This document shows positions 50,781 through 60,470 of a stretch of 64,000 nt of DNA, in pieces. The first letter of the stretch is position 1. The number at the start of each line of letters is the position of its first letter. The position numbers were made by a program, and so were the translations under genes. Under the pieces are notes generated by a model. That model was not told the origin of the DNA. It did not search any database and saw only the letters and a program-made list of their open reading frames with translations. The stretch is from Grimontia celer (GTDB taxonomy: Bacteria; Pseudomonadota; Gammaproteobacteria; Enterobacterales; Vibrionaceae): positions 868,001 to 932,000 of the forward strand of contig NZ_FIZX01000001.1 of the NCBI RefSeq assembly GCF_900055185.1. Reading direction: 5' to 3'.

Positions 50781-51362
50781 ATGAAGTGTTTGGTGGTGCT
50801 TTCGCACCCTCTTAAGGAAAGCTTGTGCAGTTACCTTTGTCAGGAAACGATTAAACACCTAGAGTCGAAAGGCTATGACATCACCTTGCTGGATCTCTAT
50901 GGCGCTAACTTCGACCCAGTGTTAAGTGCAGAAGAAAGGCAAAGTTACTACGCCGAAGACTTTGACCGAAGTCAGCTTAACAAAGAGCTTGAACAGCTGG
51001 TGGAAGCGGAGTCCTTAGTGCTTATCTTTCCAACCTGGTGGTTTAGCTTTCCCGCGATGCTGAAAGGCTGGATTGACCGCGTATGGGCCCCTGGCTATGC
51101 CTACGATCATGACGCGGAACTAGGAGCAATTAAGCCCAGATTGAGTAACCTCAAAGAAGTGAAAGTAGTGACGACACTGGGTTCACCTTGGTGGGTGGAT
51201 AAACTGGTGATGCACAAGCCGGTGAAGCGCATACTGAAAACGGCGATTTTAGGTGCGTGCGCGAAAGATTGTAAGGTGACTTTCCTTTCTCTTTATAACG
51301 CCGAAAAGGCGGGCAGGGAGCAGGTCGATAAATTTGTTCAGAAGATCAAAGCGAAGTTTTAA
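50781..51362 (+). CDS. NAD(P)H-dependent quinone oxidoreductase, flavodoxin fold
   Basis: 193 residues from the ATG at 50781 with AAGGGAG upstream; a longer frame lacks such a site. CLVVLSHPLKESLCSYLCQE begins the flavodoxin-like fold; LVLIFPTWWFSFPAMLKGWI with DRVWAPGYAY forms the FMN-binding loop. It belongs to the NQO1/MdaB (KefF-like) family that reduces quinones by two electrons. It follows the exporter by 34 bases. Confidence 0.87.
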   Translation: MKCLVVLSHPLKESLCSYLCQETIKHLESKGYDITLLDLYGANFDPVLSAEERQSYYAEDFDRSQLNKELEQLVEAESLVLIFPTWWFSFPAMLKGWIDRVWAPGYAYDHDAELGAIKPRLSNLKEVKVVTTLGSPWWVDKLVMHKPVKRILKTAILGACAKDCKVTFLSLYNAEKAGREQVDKFVQKIKAKF

Positions 51363-51383
51363 GGTCAACAGTAGGGAGAGAAG

Positions 51384-51827
51384 ATGGAAATCCGCAAAGT
51401 GGTGTTAAGGGATTTGGAAGCGGCTCAGGAATTGGTGAATTCTGTTTCAGAAGCAGACGTTATGCCTTTGTTTAATACGCAGGGAAAGGCCGAGTTTAAA
51501 TCCCGAATCCTGCCAGACCTTGCTACCACCTTCGATGATTCCCGTTTCTACACCGTCATAGCGTTTAACAATGAGAAAGTTATTGGGTTTGCAGCGTTGC
51601 GCGAAGGGAATTATCTGACCCATCTTTTTGTAGCTAAATCTGCACAAGGCAAAGGGCTGGGGAAACGCCTGCTAGAGCATGTATTAACAACAACGAGTTC
51701 GAAAGAAATATCGCTTCGCTCATCAGTCAATGCTTTGGCTTTTTATGCATCACAAGGTTTTGAGGCAACAGGTGAAGAATCAGATTTCAATGGTATTCGT
51801 TTTGTGCCTATGAGGCTTGTCCGGTAA
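51384..51827 (+). CDS. GNAT-family acetyltransferase
   Basis: 147 residues, AGGGAGAG before the ATG. IRKVVLRDLEAAQELVNSVS at the start, then motif A THLFVAKSAQGKGLGKRLLE (acetyl-CoA loop Q-x-K-G-L-G) and motif B SSVNALAFYASQGFEATGEE. Short, typical stand-alone GNAT; substrate unknown. Last gene of the run that starts at 48493. Confidence 0.85.
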   Translation: MEIRKVVLRDLEAAQELVNSVSEADVMPLFNTQGKAEFKSRILPDLATTFDDSRFYTVIAFNNEKVIGFAALREGNYLTHLFVAKSAQGKGLGKRLLEHVLTTTSSKEISLRSSVNALAFYASQGFEATGEESDFNGIRFVPMRLVR

Positions 51828-51973
51828 AGGCCAGAAAGGGTTTGATTTAAATGTGAACGCTCTCAGTTTGAGAAATAGCCAATCAGTCATTTGTTTCATA
51901 AATTTCGTGTTCTAAGCAAAGACATTCTCATAATGCTCTGTAGAATGGCGATTTTTCGCCAAAAACGATAATT

Positions 51974-52453
51974 ATGAAAGGCTTTACGCTCATTGAATTG
52001 CTTGTTGTTGTCATCATTATGGCGGTATTAGCCGTCACCGCTGCACCGAAGTTTATTAACTTTGAATCTCAGGCTAAGAATGGTGTTTTGAATGAGGTGA
52101 AAGCCGCAATTCAAAGTGCTGCTTCTATGGTGAATGCCAAAGCGATTTTGGAAGAAAAACTGGAAAAGTGCCGTGGTGATGACTCATTTTTGTCTGACGG
52201 TATTTATACCTGCTTTGGTTATCCTTCCGCTCATATCGATAACTTCCGAAAAATCATCAATCTCGACAGTGGATTAATCATCAATACCAGCGAAACCAAC
52301 GGCCGTCGAACCGCGATTGTGACCTTCCCGGAGTATAAAAATTCCATTCCCTGGGGCTTCAATGCGAGTGACGATGTCTATTGTGCAGTTCGTTACCATG
52401 AGGCTACGGCGAATCATCTTTACGAAATTGATATGCTCACGGCAGGCTGTTAG
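51974..52453 (+). CDS. Type IV pilin/pseudopilin-like protein
   Basis: 159 residues with a prepilin leader: MKG/FTLIELLVVVIIMAVLAV, cleaved after Gly3 with Glu at mature position 5, followed by the hydrophobic N-terminal helix (residues 4-28, TAAPKFI...). The C-terminal domain contains four cysteines, two of them near the ends (EKCRGDD, YTCFGY, VYCAVRY, TAGC), as in MSHA-type pilins. No other pilus gene is adjacent, so it must rely on an assembly system elsewhere. Confidence 0.85.
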   Translation: MKGFTLIELLVVVIIMAVLAVTAAPKFINFESQAKNGVLNEVKAAIQSAASMVNAKAILEEKLEKCRGDDSFLSDGIYTCFGYPSAHIDNFRKIINLDSGLIINTSETNGRRTAIVTFPEYKNSIPWGFNASDDVYCAVRYHEATANHLYEIDMLTAGC

Positions 52454-52473
52454 TGGTGAGCGGCAGGAAAAGA

Positions 52474-52500
52474 AAAGGGCGGTTAATCCGCCCTTCTTTG
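52474..52500. terminator. Bidirectional terminator between the pilin and GH17 genes
   Basis: AAGGGCGG / CCGCCCTT arms with a TTAAT loop, T-rich on one side and A-rich on the other, between convergent genes. Confidence 0.85.
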
Positions 52501-52503
52501 TAG

Positions 52504-53409
52504 TCAACCGTACAGAGACTGCATGACCAGTTTTGGTGTGCGGTCCACCTTGAACAGACCCCAGTGTTTCTCTGGCTCTTCAGGGTGGTTGTCACCTTTC
52601 CATGGCTCGTCAAACGCTTCGAAGACAAAAGTCAGGATCTTTTCATCACGCGTCCACTGCAGCAGTTGGTCATAGTAAGCTGCCTGAAGTTCTTCAGACG
52701 CATTCCATGCTTCAATGCCACGGCCGTTAGAGGCTGTTGCCCAGCCAGCTTCGGTAATAACAACAGGCTTACCTGGGTGACGATCGGCGACATCGCGGTA
52801 GTTTTGCTTAGTGTATTCCAGCGCGTCGTCGATAGTTTTGTATTCCCAAACCGGGTAAGTGTGCAGGGAAATGAAGTCGATCACTTCAACCAGCGCATCC
52901 AGCTTGTAAGTCCAAGGCACGTAGTTTTCACAGAATGTGACAGGTTGGCTGATGTTGTCTTTCACTTTCTGTACGTGCTCGACCAGCTTCTCAACAGAGA
53001 TCAGGTGATCTGTCCATTCAACGCTTGCTTCATTGCCGACTGATACATAACCAACAACTTCCGGATATGCGTTTGCAAGCTCGATGAGGCGGTCGATTTC
53101 TTCCTTGTTGTGCTGGCGGTTTTTCTCCAGCGTTTCTTCGCTGAACTGTGCTCCCCAAGGGCAATTTGGGTTGTTCATTTCAGCCGCAACATCGGCGCCT
53201 AGCATTACTTTGAAATCAAGTCCTTCGTCGCGAATAACATCCAACACCAGTCTTGCGTGAGTGCCGCAGTCATATAGACGCAGTGCAGACCAGTTGTGGG
53301 AGAGGATAAGAAGGTCTTCTTTGATCTCTTGGTACGTTGGGTAAATTCCCTCACGAGGGTTTTGACCTTCACGATAGCCTGAGTAACAAATGGCGTTTCT
53401 GTATTCCAT
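52504..53409 (-). CDS. GH17-family glycoside hydrolase (beta-1,3-glucanase-like)
   Basis: 301 residues, TIM-barrel of glycoside hydrolase family 17. The acid/base Glu is in GYVSVGNEASVEW (about 124) and the nucleophile Glu in KPVVITEAGWATAS (about 226). The C-terminus ends FEAFDEPWKG...KHWGLF, also typical. No signal peptide, so cytoplasmic, probably cutting imported laminarin-type oligosaccharides. It follows the second GH17 gene on the same strand by 65 bases, and both likely share the promoter beyond 54350. Confidence 0.86.
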   Translation of the reverse strand: MEYRNAICYSGYREGQNPREGIYPTYQEIKEDLLILSHNWSALRLYDCGTHARLVLDVIRDEGLDFKVMLGADVAAEMNNPNCPWGAQFSEETLEKNRQHNKEEIDRLIELANAYPEVVGYVSVGNEASVEWTDHLISVEKLVEHVQKVKDNISQPVTFCENYVPWTYKLDALVEVIDFISLHTYPVWEYKTIDDALEYTKQNYRDVADRHPGKPVVITEAGWATASNGRGIEAWNASEELQAAYYDQLLQWTRDEKILTFVFEAFDEPWKGDNHPEEPEKHWGLFKVDRTPKLVMQSLYG

Positions 53410-53474
53410 AGCGCTTTTTACCTTAGTTTTCTAATGCCCGCAGATAGTCCGCGGGCGCCTTGTAATGTGTTCTG

Positions 53475-54350
53475 TTAGGTTGAGTACTTGAAGTTGCCGT
53501 CTTTATCCCAAAGACCCCAGTACGCACCTACCGCGCCTTCCTTTTCCACCTTCCAGGCTTCATCGAAAGACGAGAAATAGAACACATCAATGTTCTCTTC
53601 TTCTGCCCATGCATAAGTATCAATAAAGTACTTCAGGGCGTTTTCTTCTGAAGGTATCGAGCCGCGCTCAGGAACACCTTCATTTGGCCAGCCAGTTTCT
53701 GAAACAATCACTGGTTTGCCTTTACCGGCATTCACTGCACGGCGATACATTTCCTTCATGTAAGGCACGGCAAAGTCTGCCGGACAGCCTTCCCAGAAGG
53801 GGTAGCAGTTTGTCAGGATCACCTCACAGGCGTCGGCGACGCGAGGGTGATTCTCAAATAAGTAGTAAGCATCAACGTAGCCCACCTGAACGTCAGGCAG
53901 TTCCGCCTTGGCACGTTCGATGTAGCTGATGAGTTCGTCTTCATGCAGGTCTTCACGAAGTAGCACTTCGTTACCCACACCAAGAATATCTACATGCCCT
54001 TCGCGCGCGACGGCGATGGCGTTTTGCAGCTCTTCCTCGTTCTTTTCGTGGTTTCCGTCAATCCAAACGCCAACCATGGTTTTGAGTCCATACTCTTTGG
54101 CGATTTTTGGAATGAGCTCATTACCGTCAGTACAGGAGAAAGTACGAACCCAGTTAACGTGTGGGGCAATGATCTGAAGCCTTTCGTGGATTTGAGCTTC
54201 AGTGATGATGGAGCCAGGTCCCTGTCCATCAACATAGGGACTGAAAGAAATCCCGTGGATTTTTGCATCCACCAAATCACGTGTTTTTTGCTTGAGGTAG
54301 CTCAGCCACTCCTCACCTTGAGGCGCAGCTCGGTTGATTCTGCTTGACAC
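53475..54350 (-). CDS. GH17-family glycoside hydrolase (beta-1,3-glucanase-like)
   Basis: 291 residues starting with GTG (GGGAG eight bases upstream). IHGISFSPYVDGQGP at the N-terminus, acid/base Glu in ILGVGNEVLLRED, nucleophile Glu in KPVIVSETGWPNEG and the tail YFSSFDEAWKVEKEGAVGAY mark GH17. No signal peptide. It is only moderately similar to the neighbouring GH17 protein, so the pair may differ in chain-length or linkage preference, or one may act as a transglycosidase. First gene of the two-gene unit, downstream of the palindromic operator. Confidence 0.86.
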   Translation of the reverse strand: MSSRINRAAPQGEEWLSYLKQKTRDLVDAKIHGISFSPYVDGQGPGSIITEAQIHERLQIIAPHVNWVRTFSCTDGNELIPKIAKEYGLKTMVGVWIDGNHEKNEEELQNAIAVAREGHVDILGVGNEVLLREDLHEDELISYIERAKAELPDVQVGYVDAYYLFENHPRVADACEVILTNCYPFWEGCPADFAVPYMKEMYRRAVNAGKGKPVIVSETGWPNEGVPERGSIPSEENALKYFIDTYAWAEEENIDVFYFSSFDEAWKVEKEGAVGAYWGLWDKDGNFKYST

Positions 54351-54719
54351 TCTCCAAACTCCCTTTCGGATAGTCGCACTTTCTTTGAGTGCGGTTATTC
54401 ACTGTCTGTTTTCTATTTTTTGTTAGATTGGCTCTTCAAATCGCCCTGGGTAACAGCACCGAAAAACGAAAAGAAAGCGCTTTCTTTTTGAATTAAGCCA
54501 TACGAAAGAAATATGACAACCCGTAATGTTGCGAACATGTACATGGATCACATTTGAATAGAAGGCGCGTAAATGGATAAAAATATGCATATAGATGCAT
54601 TTATTTGCACGTAAGGTTTTTGAAAACAAGGCGTTGCTCACTTGTTGACCACCAAAATTGGAGTAAGGTAAACGCTGATGGTGCATATCTAGAAATGTAT
54701 GAAAATCTAGGATAGGAAT
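54351..54719 (-). promoter_or_regulatory. Regulatory region between GH17 genes and nitronate monooxygenase
   Basis: 369 bases without a gene between divergent units. It contains the 20-base palindrome at 54469-54488, a small GTCGCACT...AGTGCGGT hairpin at about 54374-54396, and AGGA before the downstream ATG. Nothing else recognised. Confidence 0.5.
54469..54488. promoter_or_regulatory. 20-bp perfect palindrome, LacI-type operator candidate
   Basis: AAAAGAAAGCGCTTTCTTTT is fully self-complementary. Its core GAAAGCGCTTTC resembles operators of LacI-family sugar regulators (GAAANCGNTTNC-like, central CG). It lies about 120 bases before the GH17 start. No LacI-type gene is in the window. Confidence 0.6.
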
Positions 54720-55763
54720 ATGGAAAAATTGGATTTTGCCAAATGGATTGGGGTGGAGTTGCCCTTGATTCAGGCACCCATGGCAGGTGTTCAGAACAGC
54801 AAGCTGGCGATAGCAGTTGGTGAAGCCGGCGGATTGGGCTCAATTCCTTGCGGTATGCTTGATGCTGAAGGCGTGATTGAAGAAATTCAGCGTTTCGAAG
54901 CCGCCTCAAACAAGCCTTACAATCTTAATTTTTTCTGTCACTCATCTTTTCCTTTTGACGCGGAGCGCCACAAAGTTTGGCGAGCCGAGCTTCAACCTTT
55001 TTTCCAGCGTTACAGCATTAATGAAAAGTGTTTGGGGAATAAAGCCAGCCGATTGCCATTCAGCCATGAAATCGCGAACGCGATTGAGCAATACGCACCA
55101 CCCATTGTCAGCTTCCATTTTGGTTTGCCGGAATCCTCGCTACTCAAACGAGTAAAAGGGTGGGGAGCTAAAGTGTTGTCTTCAGCGACAACCTTGGAAG
55201 AAGCAGTATGGCTTCAGGATAATGGTGCCGACGCTGTGATTGTTCAGGGGATTGAAGCAGGCGGACATCGCGGCATGTTCCTCACCGAATCGCTGGAGTC
55301 ACAGCGTCCTACCATGGAGTTGTTGCCGCAAGTGGCTGATGCTATTCAATTACCTGTGATTGCTGCGGGTGGAGTATCGAACCGAGTTGAAGTGCAGCAA
55401 GCGCTGGCCTTAGGTGCTGATGCTGTTCAGGTAGGGACTGCATTCTTACTCTGTGATGAAGCCAGTACGTCATCGTTACACCGTCACGCACTGAAATCGG
55501 AAGCTGCAAAAACCACGGCACTCACGAATGTGTTCTCAGGACGCCCAGCGCGCGGCATTGTGAATGGTGCCATGGCGGCGTTGGATTGTATGAACAACAA
55601 AGCGCCTGTTTTTCCTTTTGCTTCTATCGAAATGGGGCCACTGCGTGCAGCAGCAGAAAAAGAGGGCAAGGATGACTTTACGCCATTGTGGTCGGGAATG
55701 AATAACAGCCATTGTGAAGAGAGCAGCGCGGCGGCGATCACTCGAAAACTGATGGGTGTTTGA
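54720..55763 (+). CDS. Nitronate monooxygenase-like flavoprotein (NPD family)
   Basis: 347 residues, FMN-binding TIM barrel. LPLIQAPMAGVQNSKLAIAV and GEAGGLGSIPCGML at the start, DAVIVQGIEAGGHRGMF (catalytic-loop HRG) in the middle, LPVIAAGGVSNRVEVQQALA and LGADAVQVGTAFLLCDEA at the FMN phosphate site. These enzymes oxidise propionate 3-nitronate and related compounds. AGGA precedes the ATG. Divergent from the GH17 pair; convergent with the chemoreceptor gene. Confidence 0.88.
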   Translation: MEKLDFAKWIGVELPLIQAPMAGVQNSKLAIAVGEAGGLGSIPCGMLDAEGVIEEIQRFEAASNKPYNLNFFCHSSFPFDAERHKVWRAELQPFFQRYSINEKCLGNKASRLPFSHEIANAIEQYAPPIVSFHFGLPESSLLKRVKGWGAKVLSSATTLEEAVWLQDNGADAVIVQGIEAGGHRGMFLTESLESQRPTMELLPQVADAIQLPVIAAGGVSNRVEVQQALALGADAVQVGTAFLLCDEASTSSLHRHALKSEAAKTTALTNVFSGRPARGIVNGAMAALDCMNNKAPVFPFASIEMGPLRAAAEKEGKDDFTPLWSGMNNSHCEESSAAAITRKLMGV

Positions 55764-55778
55764 AACAGAGAAACCAAT

Positions 55779-55806
55779 AAAAAAGCGGGCCATAGCCCGC
55801 TTTTTC
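55779..55806. terminator. Bidirectional terminator
   Basis: AAAAGCGGGC / GCCCGCTTTT arms with a four-base loop between the convergent monooxygenase and chemoreceptor genes. Confidence 0.9.
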
Positions 55807-55822
55807 TATTCAGAAAATCCAG

Positions 55823-57826
55823 TTATACCGTGAATCGATGAACCAGTTCGTTCTGATTAACGGCTTGTTCATCGAGTCGTTCACTCGCACCAGCCACGTC
55901 CTGCATGGCGGTATAACTGCTGTCGGCGATAAAGCTGATGTGTTCAACGTTTCGCGCGATATCAGCAGAGGTGGTGCTTTGTTCAGAAGCTGCTTGTGCT
56001 ATCTGACTGCTCATGTCGCTTATCATCATGATGATGGCTTCAATTTCTTCCATCGCGGAGTTGGCGTCAGAAGCCTGTGCAACGCTGCTGCTCATTTCTT
56101 CTACACATTCCTGCATCACCAAAACCGCTTGGCTTGATTGGGTCTGTAGCTTGCTAATCATCTCTTCGATTTCAGATGTTGAGTCGGATGTACGTTTCGC
56201 CAGAACGCGAACTTCATCTGCTACGACCGCAAAGCCTCGCCCTTGTTCACCAGCACGGGCTGCTTCGATAGCCGCGTTCAGTGCCAGAAGGTTAGTTTGA
56301 TCGGCAATATTGCTGATAACGTCGAGAATGGTTTCAATATTCGCGGTCATCTCCTGAAGTGAAGAAACCACTGCTACAGAATCATCCAGGCGGCTTGAAA
56401 GCTGATGCGTGGTGCTGATGTTGCGGGTCATGATTTCACGGCCTTTCGTCGCAGCATCACTCACTTCCATCACTTTATCCATGGTGTGGCGGGCGCTGTT
56501 TGCAACGTCTTGCACCGAGTGCTCCATTTGCGTCATGGCTGCTGCGACCGCTGTGGTTTGTTGGCGCTGCTCATTGAGCTGAGCTTTCGCGGTTTGCGTG
56601 GTGGACTGGTTTGCGGCTGCAACCTCAGCTTGCTCCTCTGCTGCATCGCGAAGCTGTCGCAGAATGCCTTGAAGATTTGAAGCCAGGGTATTGATGTGGT
56701 CTGCCAGCTGGCCAAATTCATTGTGTTCTTTCACTTCAATGCGCTGGGTCATGTCGCCTTCAGTGATAGCTTCCAGCACGTTCAGGGTACTGCTCAGTGG
56801 CTTACGAACGCTTCGGGCAATGTGCCAGCCAATGAAGACAGTAATTGCCAGAATCAGCGCGCCAATGAAAATCGTTTGGCGAACACCATTTTTGAAGGTG
56901 TCGTTAGCCTGTGCGATAGATGCTGACATCACGCTTTCCGCTTGACCACGGAACTGGTCGAGGATGCCCATTGCGTTGTCGACTTCAACGGCAAGATTAC
57001 CGATGTTGGTGTAAAGCTCGTTAGTTGCAACGAGATATGCATAGTGCTGATCAAGCACACCGCCTTCGCGGCTCACATCGCGGGTAAAGGCATCGATGTC
57101 TTTTTGGAATTTTTCTTTTAATTCTGGTAGCTGGGAAGTCAGTGAACGGAAAGAGTAGTTGAGCTGCTTAACGCTGCGGCGGTTGCCGTTCATGGCTTTT
57201 TCAACATCAGCCAATTTGTTGCTGGCCAGTGCGTCGGAAGTATGGGTTTCCGTTTCCTGAAGCTTCTTGAAGTAAGTCTTTGAAATGATTTTCAGCGTGG
57301 TGGAACCATTGTTTGCCACGAAATCCTGCATACCGAGTGCAAGTGCTGTGTTCATGCGCTGGAATTGGCGGGCAGCGGTCACACCTTCTTCTTTGGCGGT
57401 TTGTTGGCGCTGGAAGTTGCCAATGGCGACAGAAGCTTCAGCGAAATAGCGATTCTCAATTTCTCGCAGCGATTCCAACTGGTTTTCCAGACCTTCTTGA
57501 CCGGAGGAGGCTTGGTAAAGGTTATTCAGTGCGGTATCAAAGCGTTGTCTAGCGACATCAAAGTTTTCAAGCACCTGTTCGCTTTGCGCACCATTGCTGC
57601 TGGTAAGGTAATCTTTGAAAATTTTGTCTGCAGCGAGGAGGCTGACACTGGCTTCGTTGGATAAGGAAACTAAGGGGAGAGCTTCTGAGGTAACGACCTC
57701 AAGTTGTTCGTGGATGTCCTGAGAACTTTTTAAATTAAGTGTATTGGTTGCAACCAGACTGACTGCGAGTACCGCAAAGCCGGCATACATCCGACGAATC
57801 ACAGAGCTTTGTCGTTTTTTAGCCAT
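55823..57826 (-). CDS. Methyl-accepting chemotaxis protein
   Basis: A 667-residue chemoreceptor. First TM helix at about 13-30 ([17 protein letters not shown]), a large helical periplasmic sensor (30-310), a second TM at about 315-335 ([20 protein letters not shown]), then HAMP (to about 390). The signalling domain has the tip [20 protein letters not shown] followed by [15 protein letters not shown]. The sensor appears to be a four-helix-bundle type; the ligand is unknown. GGGAGGA precedes the ATG. Single gene. Confidence 0.94.
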   Translation of the reverse strand: MAKKRQSSVIRRMYAGFAVLAVSLVATNTLNLKSSQDIHEQLEVVTSEALPLVSLSNEASVSLLAADKIFKDYLTSSNGAQSEQVLENFDVARQRFDTALNNLYQASSGQEGLENQLESLREIENRYFAEASVAIGNFQRQQTAKEEGVTAARQFQRMNTALALGMQDFVANNGSTTLKIISKTYFKKLQETETHTSDALASNKLADVEKAMNGNRRSVKQLNYSFRSLTSQLPELKEKFQKDIDAFTRDVSREGGVLDQHYAYLVATNELYTNIGNLAVEVDNAMGILDQFRGQAESVMSASIAQANDTFKNGVRQTIFIGALILAITVFIGWHIARSVRKPLSSTLNVLEAITEGDMTQRIEVKEHNEFGQLADHINTLASNLQGILRQLRDAAEEQAEVAAANQSTTQTAKAQLNEQRQQTTAVAAAMTQMEHSVQDVANSARHTMDKVMEVSDAATKGREIMTRNISTTHQLSSRLDDSVAVVSSLQEMTANIETILDVISNIADQTNLLALNAAIEAARAGEQGRGFAVVADEVRVLAKRTSDSTSEIEEMISKLQTQSSQAVLVMQECVEEMSSSVAQASDANSAMEEIEAIIMMISDMSSQIAQAASEQSTTSADIARNVEHISFIADSSYTAMQDVAGASERLDEQAVNQNELVHRFTV

Positions 57827-58269
57827 TTATATTCCTCCCACCGGTGATTAACCGATGCCTCCCGAAACACGAGTTCAAAGCAAAAGAAAAGGAACCCGCT
57901 TAATGATGACGCCAATGGTTATTCTTCTATCACGTCTCATGCTGGTCGATTTTGGCCAGCAGATTCGTTTGTTCTAACACATCGCTTTTCTAGTCATCCG
58001 CCAGTATTTCAAAAACTTTAAACTTAAAAAGGTCAATACTTTCGAACCTTTGAAGTGAGACGCAAATTTGTTGAGAGAGTGGTTAATAAACAGCTATGGG
58101 TTGATAAACGGAGCCGAAAGCTGTTTCGAGGTTGGACTGAAATTGTTACGGAAAGTGAAGATTTGGTGTATTGAACACGAAGTGTGATAAAAAACACTGT
58201 TCATTATTGCCCAATTCCTTTGTCTCTAGCATACTTACAGCTCTGTAACTGATTCATTTGGAGTTGCCC
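57827..58269. promoter_or_regulatory. Divergent promoter region between the chemoreceptor and hinT
   Basis: 443 bases without a gene. A nested inverted repeat at 58172-58203 (TGAAC...AGTGT...ACACT GTTCA) lies about 70 bases before hinT, and a GCTGG...CCAGC hairpin is near 57949-57966. I cannot assign a regulator. Confidence 0.4.
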
Positions 58270-58620
58270 GTGGCTGAAGAAACCATATTCAGTAAAATCA
58301 TTCGTAAGGAAATCCCGGCTGACGTGGTTTATCAAGACGATCTTGTAACCGCCTTCCGAGACATCAACCCTCGTGCTCCAAGTCACATTCTTATCATTCC
58401 CAACAAGCTGATCCCGACTGTTAACGACATTGAAGCTGAAGATGAAGTGGCGTTGGGACGCATGTTTACCGTAGCGCGCAAACTGGCAGCGGATGAAGGT
58501 ATTGCAGAAGATGGTTACCGTTTGATCATGAACTGCAACAACCACGGTGGCCAAGAGGTTTACCATATTCACATGCATTTGGTGGGTGGTCGCCCTCTGG
58601 GACCAATGCTGATTGGTTAA
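58270..58620 (+). CDS. hinT: HIT-family purine nucleoside phosphoramidase
   Basis: 116 residues from the GTG at 58270 (GGAG upstream), giving the normal [20 protein letters not shown] start. The histidine triad is [10 protein letters not shown] at the C-terminus. It hydrolyses AMP-linked phosphoramidates such as AMP-lysine. First gene of the conserved hinT-ycfL-lpoB-thiK-ycfP group. Its stop overlaps the next start (TAATG). Confidence 0.94.
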   Translation: MAEETIFSKIIRKEIPADVVYQDDLVTAFRDINPRAPSHILIIPNKLIPTVNDIEAEDEVALGRMFTVARKLAADEGIAEDGYRLIMNCNNHGGQEVYHIHMHLVGGRPLGPMLIG

Positions 58621-60062
58621 TGATTAGAAAGCTTTCTTTGGCTCTCGCTGGCAGGCGCAGAGCCAATTTTTCGTTTACAAAGAAATTGGTGGCATTCAGC
58701 CTTGGACTTAGTCTGGTTGGTTGCGCCAATCTTTCTGCACAGGCGCTGTTCAGCCACTACTCTGCTGCATTGCAGCAACCACACGCTTTGGTTGCAAAAG
58801 GCGAATACCAAAAAGCATTGGAGCAGTTGCCGGATTCGCCAGACGGTGAAATTCTCAATGGTATGGAAAAAGGGCGTCTATCTCTGCTTTCCGGTGACCT
58901 TGAGCAAAGTAAAACCGCACTGGAACAAGCTGATTTGGCTGCAACAGAACAACAAGACAAAGCCATAATCCAACTCTCTAAAGGTGTTGATCAGATAGGC
59001 GCCTTGGTGACCAATGACAATATGATCACCTACATGCCTCCGGACTATGAGTTGGGCTTTCTTCATTTGTACCTGATGCTGAATTACTTGCAGGAAAATG
59101 ATCTGCAAGGCGCTTTGGTTGAAGCAAGACGCGCTAACCAGGTTCAGGAGCGCGCGAAGAGGCTGCGTGAAGGTGAGCTTCGTAATGCCTCAAAAACAGC
59201 GTCGCAAAATGGTATTGATGACAATGTTGGAGCGGTGCTCTCTAAGTACCCACCAGCAGGTAACTTATTAGGCTCAGTGCAAAACGGCTATCTGTTTTAT
59301 CTTTCAGCGCTTCTCTACGAAGCGGAAGGTAATCTCAATGGTGCCTTTATTGATTACAATCGTGCGCTGGCTGTAGAGCCTGACAATCAATTTATTGCCG
59401 ATGCTGCGAAAAGAGTGGCTTTTCGTCAGGGGCGACGCGACGAGCTGAAATTGCTTGAGAAAAAATATGGCAAGTATCAACGCCTAGATAGATCGAAGGG
59501 CCAGTTGATCGTGTTAAATGAACAAGGCGTAGTAAACGCCCGAGATTTCTGGCGATTGCCGCTGTGGCTGTCTGACAGCAGGGGTAACCTCGAAGCGCAT
59601 ACGGTCAGCCTCCCGTACTATCGTTCTCATAGCGCTGCACCTCAAAGAGCTATAACGGTGAATGGTCAGTCGGTAAAGCCAGAGCAACTGGCGAATGTTA
59701 ACGGTATGGCGCAAAACGCATTGAGTGAAGCGATGCCTGCAATGGCAGTAAGGCAAATCCTGCGCGTTGTGGCAAAAAATGAGATGCGTAAGTCTTTGTC
59801 AGAAAATGATGAAAGTGGCATTGGCAATCTCGTCGTCAACATCTTTAATGTGTTGAGTGAGCAACCGGATACCAGAAGCTGGCAGACACTGCCTGAAAGT
59901 GCAGGCGTCTATAGCGGGTTTTATTCTAAAGGTCAGCATACTGTGAACGCTGACGGACAATCTATTAACGTAAACATAGAATCAGGAAAAACCACGTTAG
60001 TTTGGCTTTCCAGGCAGGGCGGTCAAGTGGTTCATTGGCAGGGGATATTAGGAGGCATATGA
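58620..60062 (+). CDS. COG3014-type lipoprotein with TPR-like repeats
   Basis: 480 residues. The signal sequence is long, with an arginine-rich lead ([20 protein letters not shown]) before the hydrophobic segment and lipobox LSLVGC (Cys35). The mature part begins with helical repeats (ALEQLPDSPDGEILNGMEKG..., LFSHYSAALQQPHALVAKGE) and includes the GNLNGAFIDYNRALAVEPDN repeat unit. It is an envelope lipoprotein of unknown function, conserved in Vibrionaceae between hinT and ycfL, absent from E. coli at this place. Overlaps both neighbours, so co-translated. Confidence 0.82.
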   Translation: MIRKLSLALAGRRRANFSFTKKLVAFSLGLSLVGCANLSAQALFSHYSAALQQPHALVAKGEYQKALEQLPDSPDGEILNGMEKGRLSLLSGDLEQSKTALEQADLAATEQQDKAIIQLSKGVDQIGALVTNDNMITYMPPDYELGFLHLYLMLNYLQENDLQGALVEARRANQVQERAKRLREGELRNASKTASQNGIDDNVGAVLSKYPPAGNLLGSVQNGYLFYLSALLYEAEGNLNGAFIDYNRALAVEPDNQFIADAAKRVAFRQGRRDELKLLEKKYGKYQRLDRSKGQLIVLNEQGVVNARDFWRLPLWLSDSRGNLEAHTVSLPYYRSHSAAPQRAITVNGQSVKPEQLANVNGMAQNALSEAMPAMAVRQILRVVAKNEMRKSLSENDESGIGNLVVNIFNVLSEQPDTRSWQTLPESAGVYSGFYSKGQHTVNADGQSINVNIESGKTTLVWLSRQGGQVVHWQGILGGI

Positions 60063-60448
60063 TGAAATATGCAGCAGTTCTGTTATCAGCGAGTATGTTG
60101 CTGGCAGGTTGTGCGAACAACACAGCTGGCATCAGCATAGATAGCAGTAATCAGAATGTGGTGTTGGGAAATTCGGTGTTGGCGAAAAACCTCGAATTTG
60201 GCAACGCAAAAACCAGTGTCGTGAATGAACGACTGCTGGCTCAGGTGATGGTGACCAATAAGAGTGACGAGTCCCAAAATCTGCAGTACCGCTTTAACTG
60301 GTATGACGCTCAAGGTCTCGAAGTAGACAGCGGCAAGTCCCCGTGGCGTCAGTTTATCGTTTACGGTGGGGAATCCGTGACACTTCAAGGTGTGGCACTG
60401 AACCCAAATGCGAAGAACTTCCGCGTCTCGCTCAGAAATATTCAATGA
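60062..60448 (+). CDS. ycfL: YcfL-family lipoprotein
   Basis: 128 residues with a lipoprotein signal (MKYAAVLLSASMLLAGC, Cys17). I chose the second of two adjacent ATGs (60062) because AGGAGG is then at normal spacing. The mature domain contains VNERLLAQVMVTNKSDESQN and LQYRFNWYDAQGLEVDSGKS, the DUF1425 pattern. Function unknown; always next to lpoB, so perhaps related to penicillin-binding-protein regulation. Confidence 0.85.
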   Translation: MKYAAVLLSASMLLAGCANNTAGISIDSSNQNVVLGNSVLAKNLEFGNAKTSVVNERLLAQVMVTNKSDESQNLQYRFNWYDAQGLEVDSGKSPWRQFIVYGGESVTLQGVALNPNAKNFRVSLRNIQ

Positions 60449-60470
60449 CTATAACGAAATAGGTAAGCCA

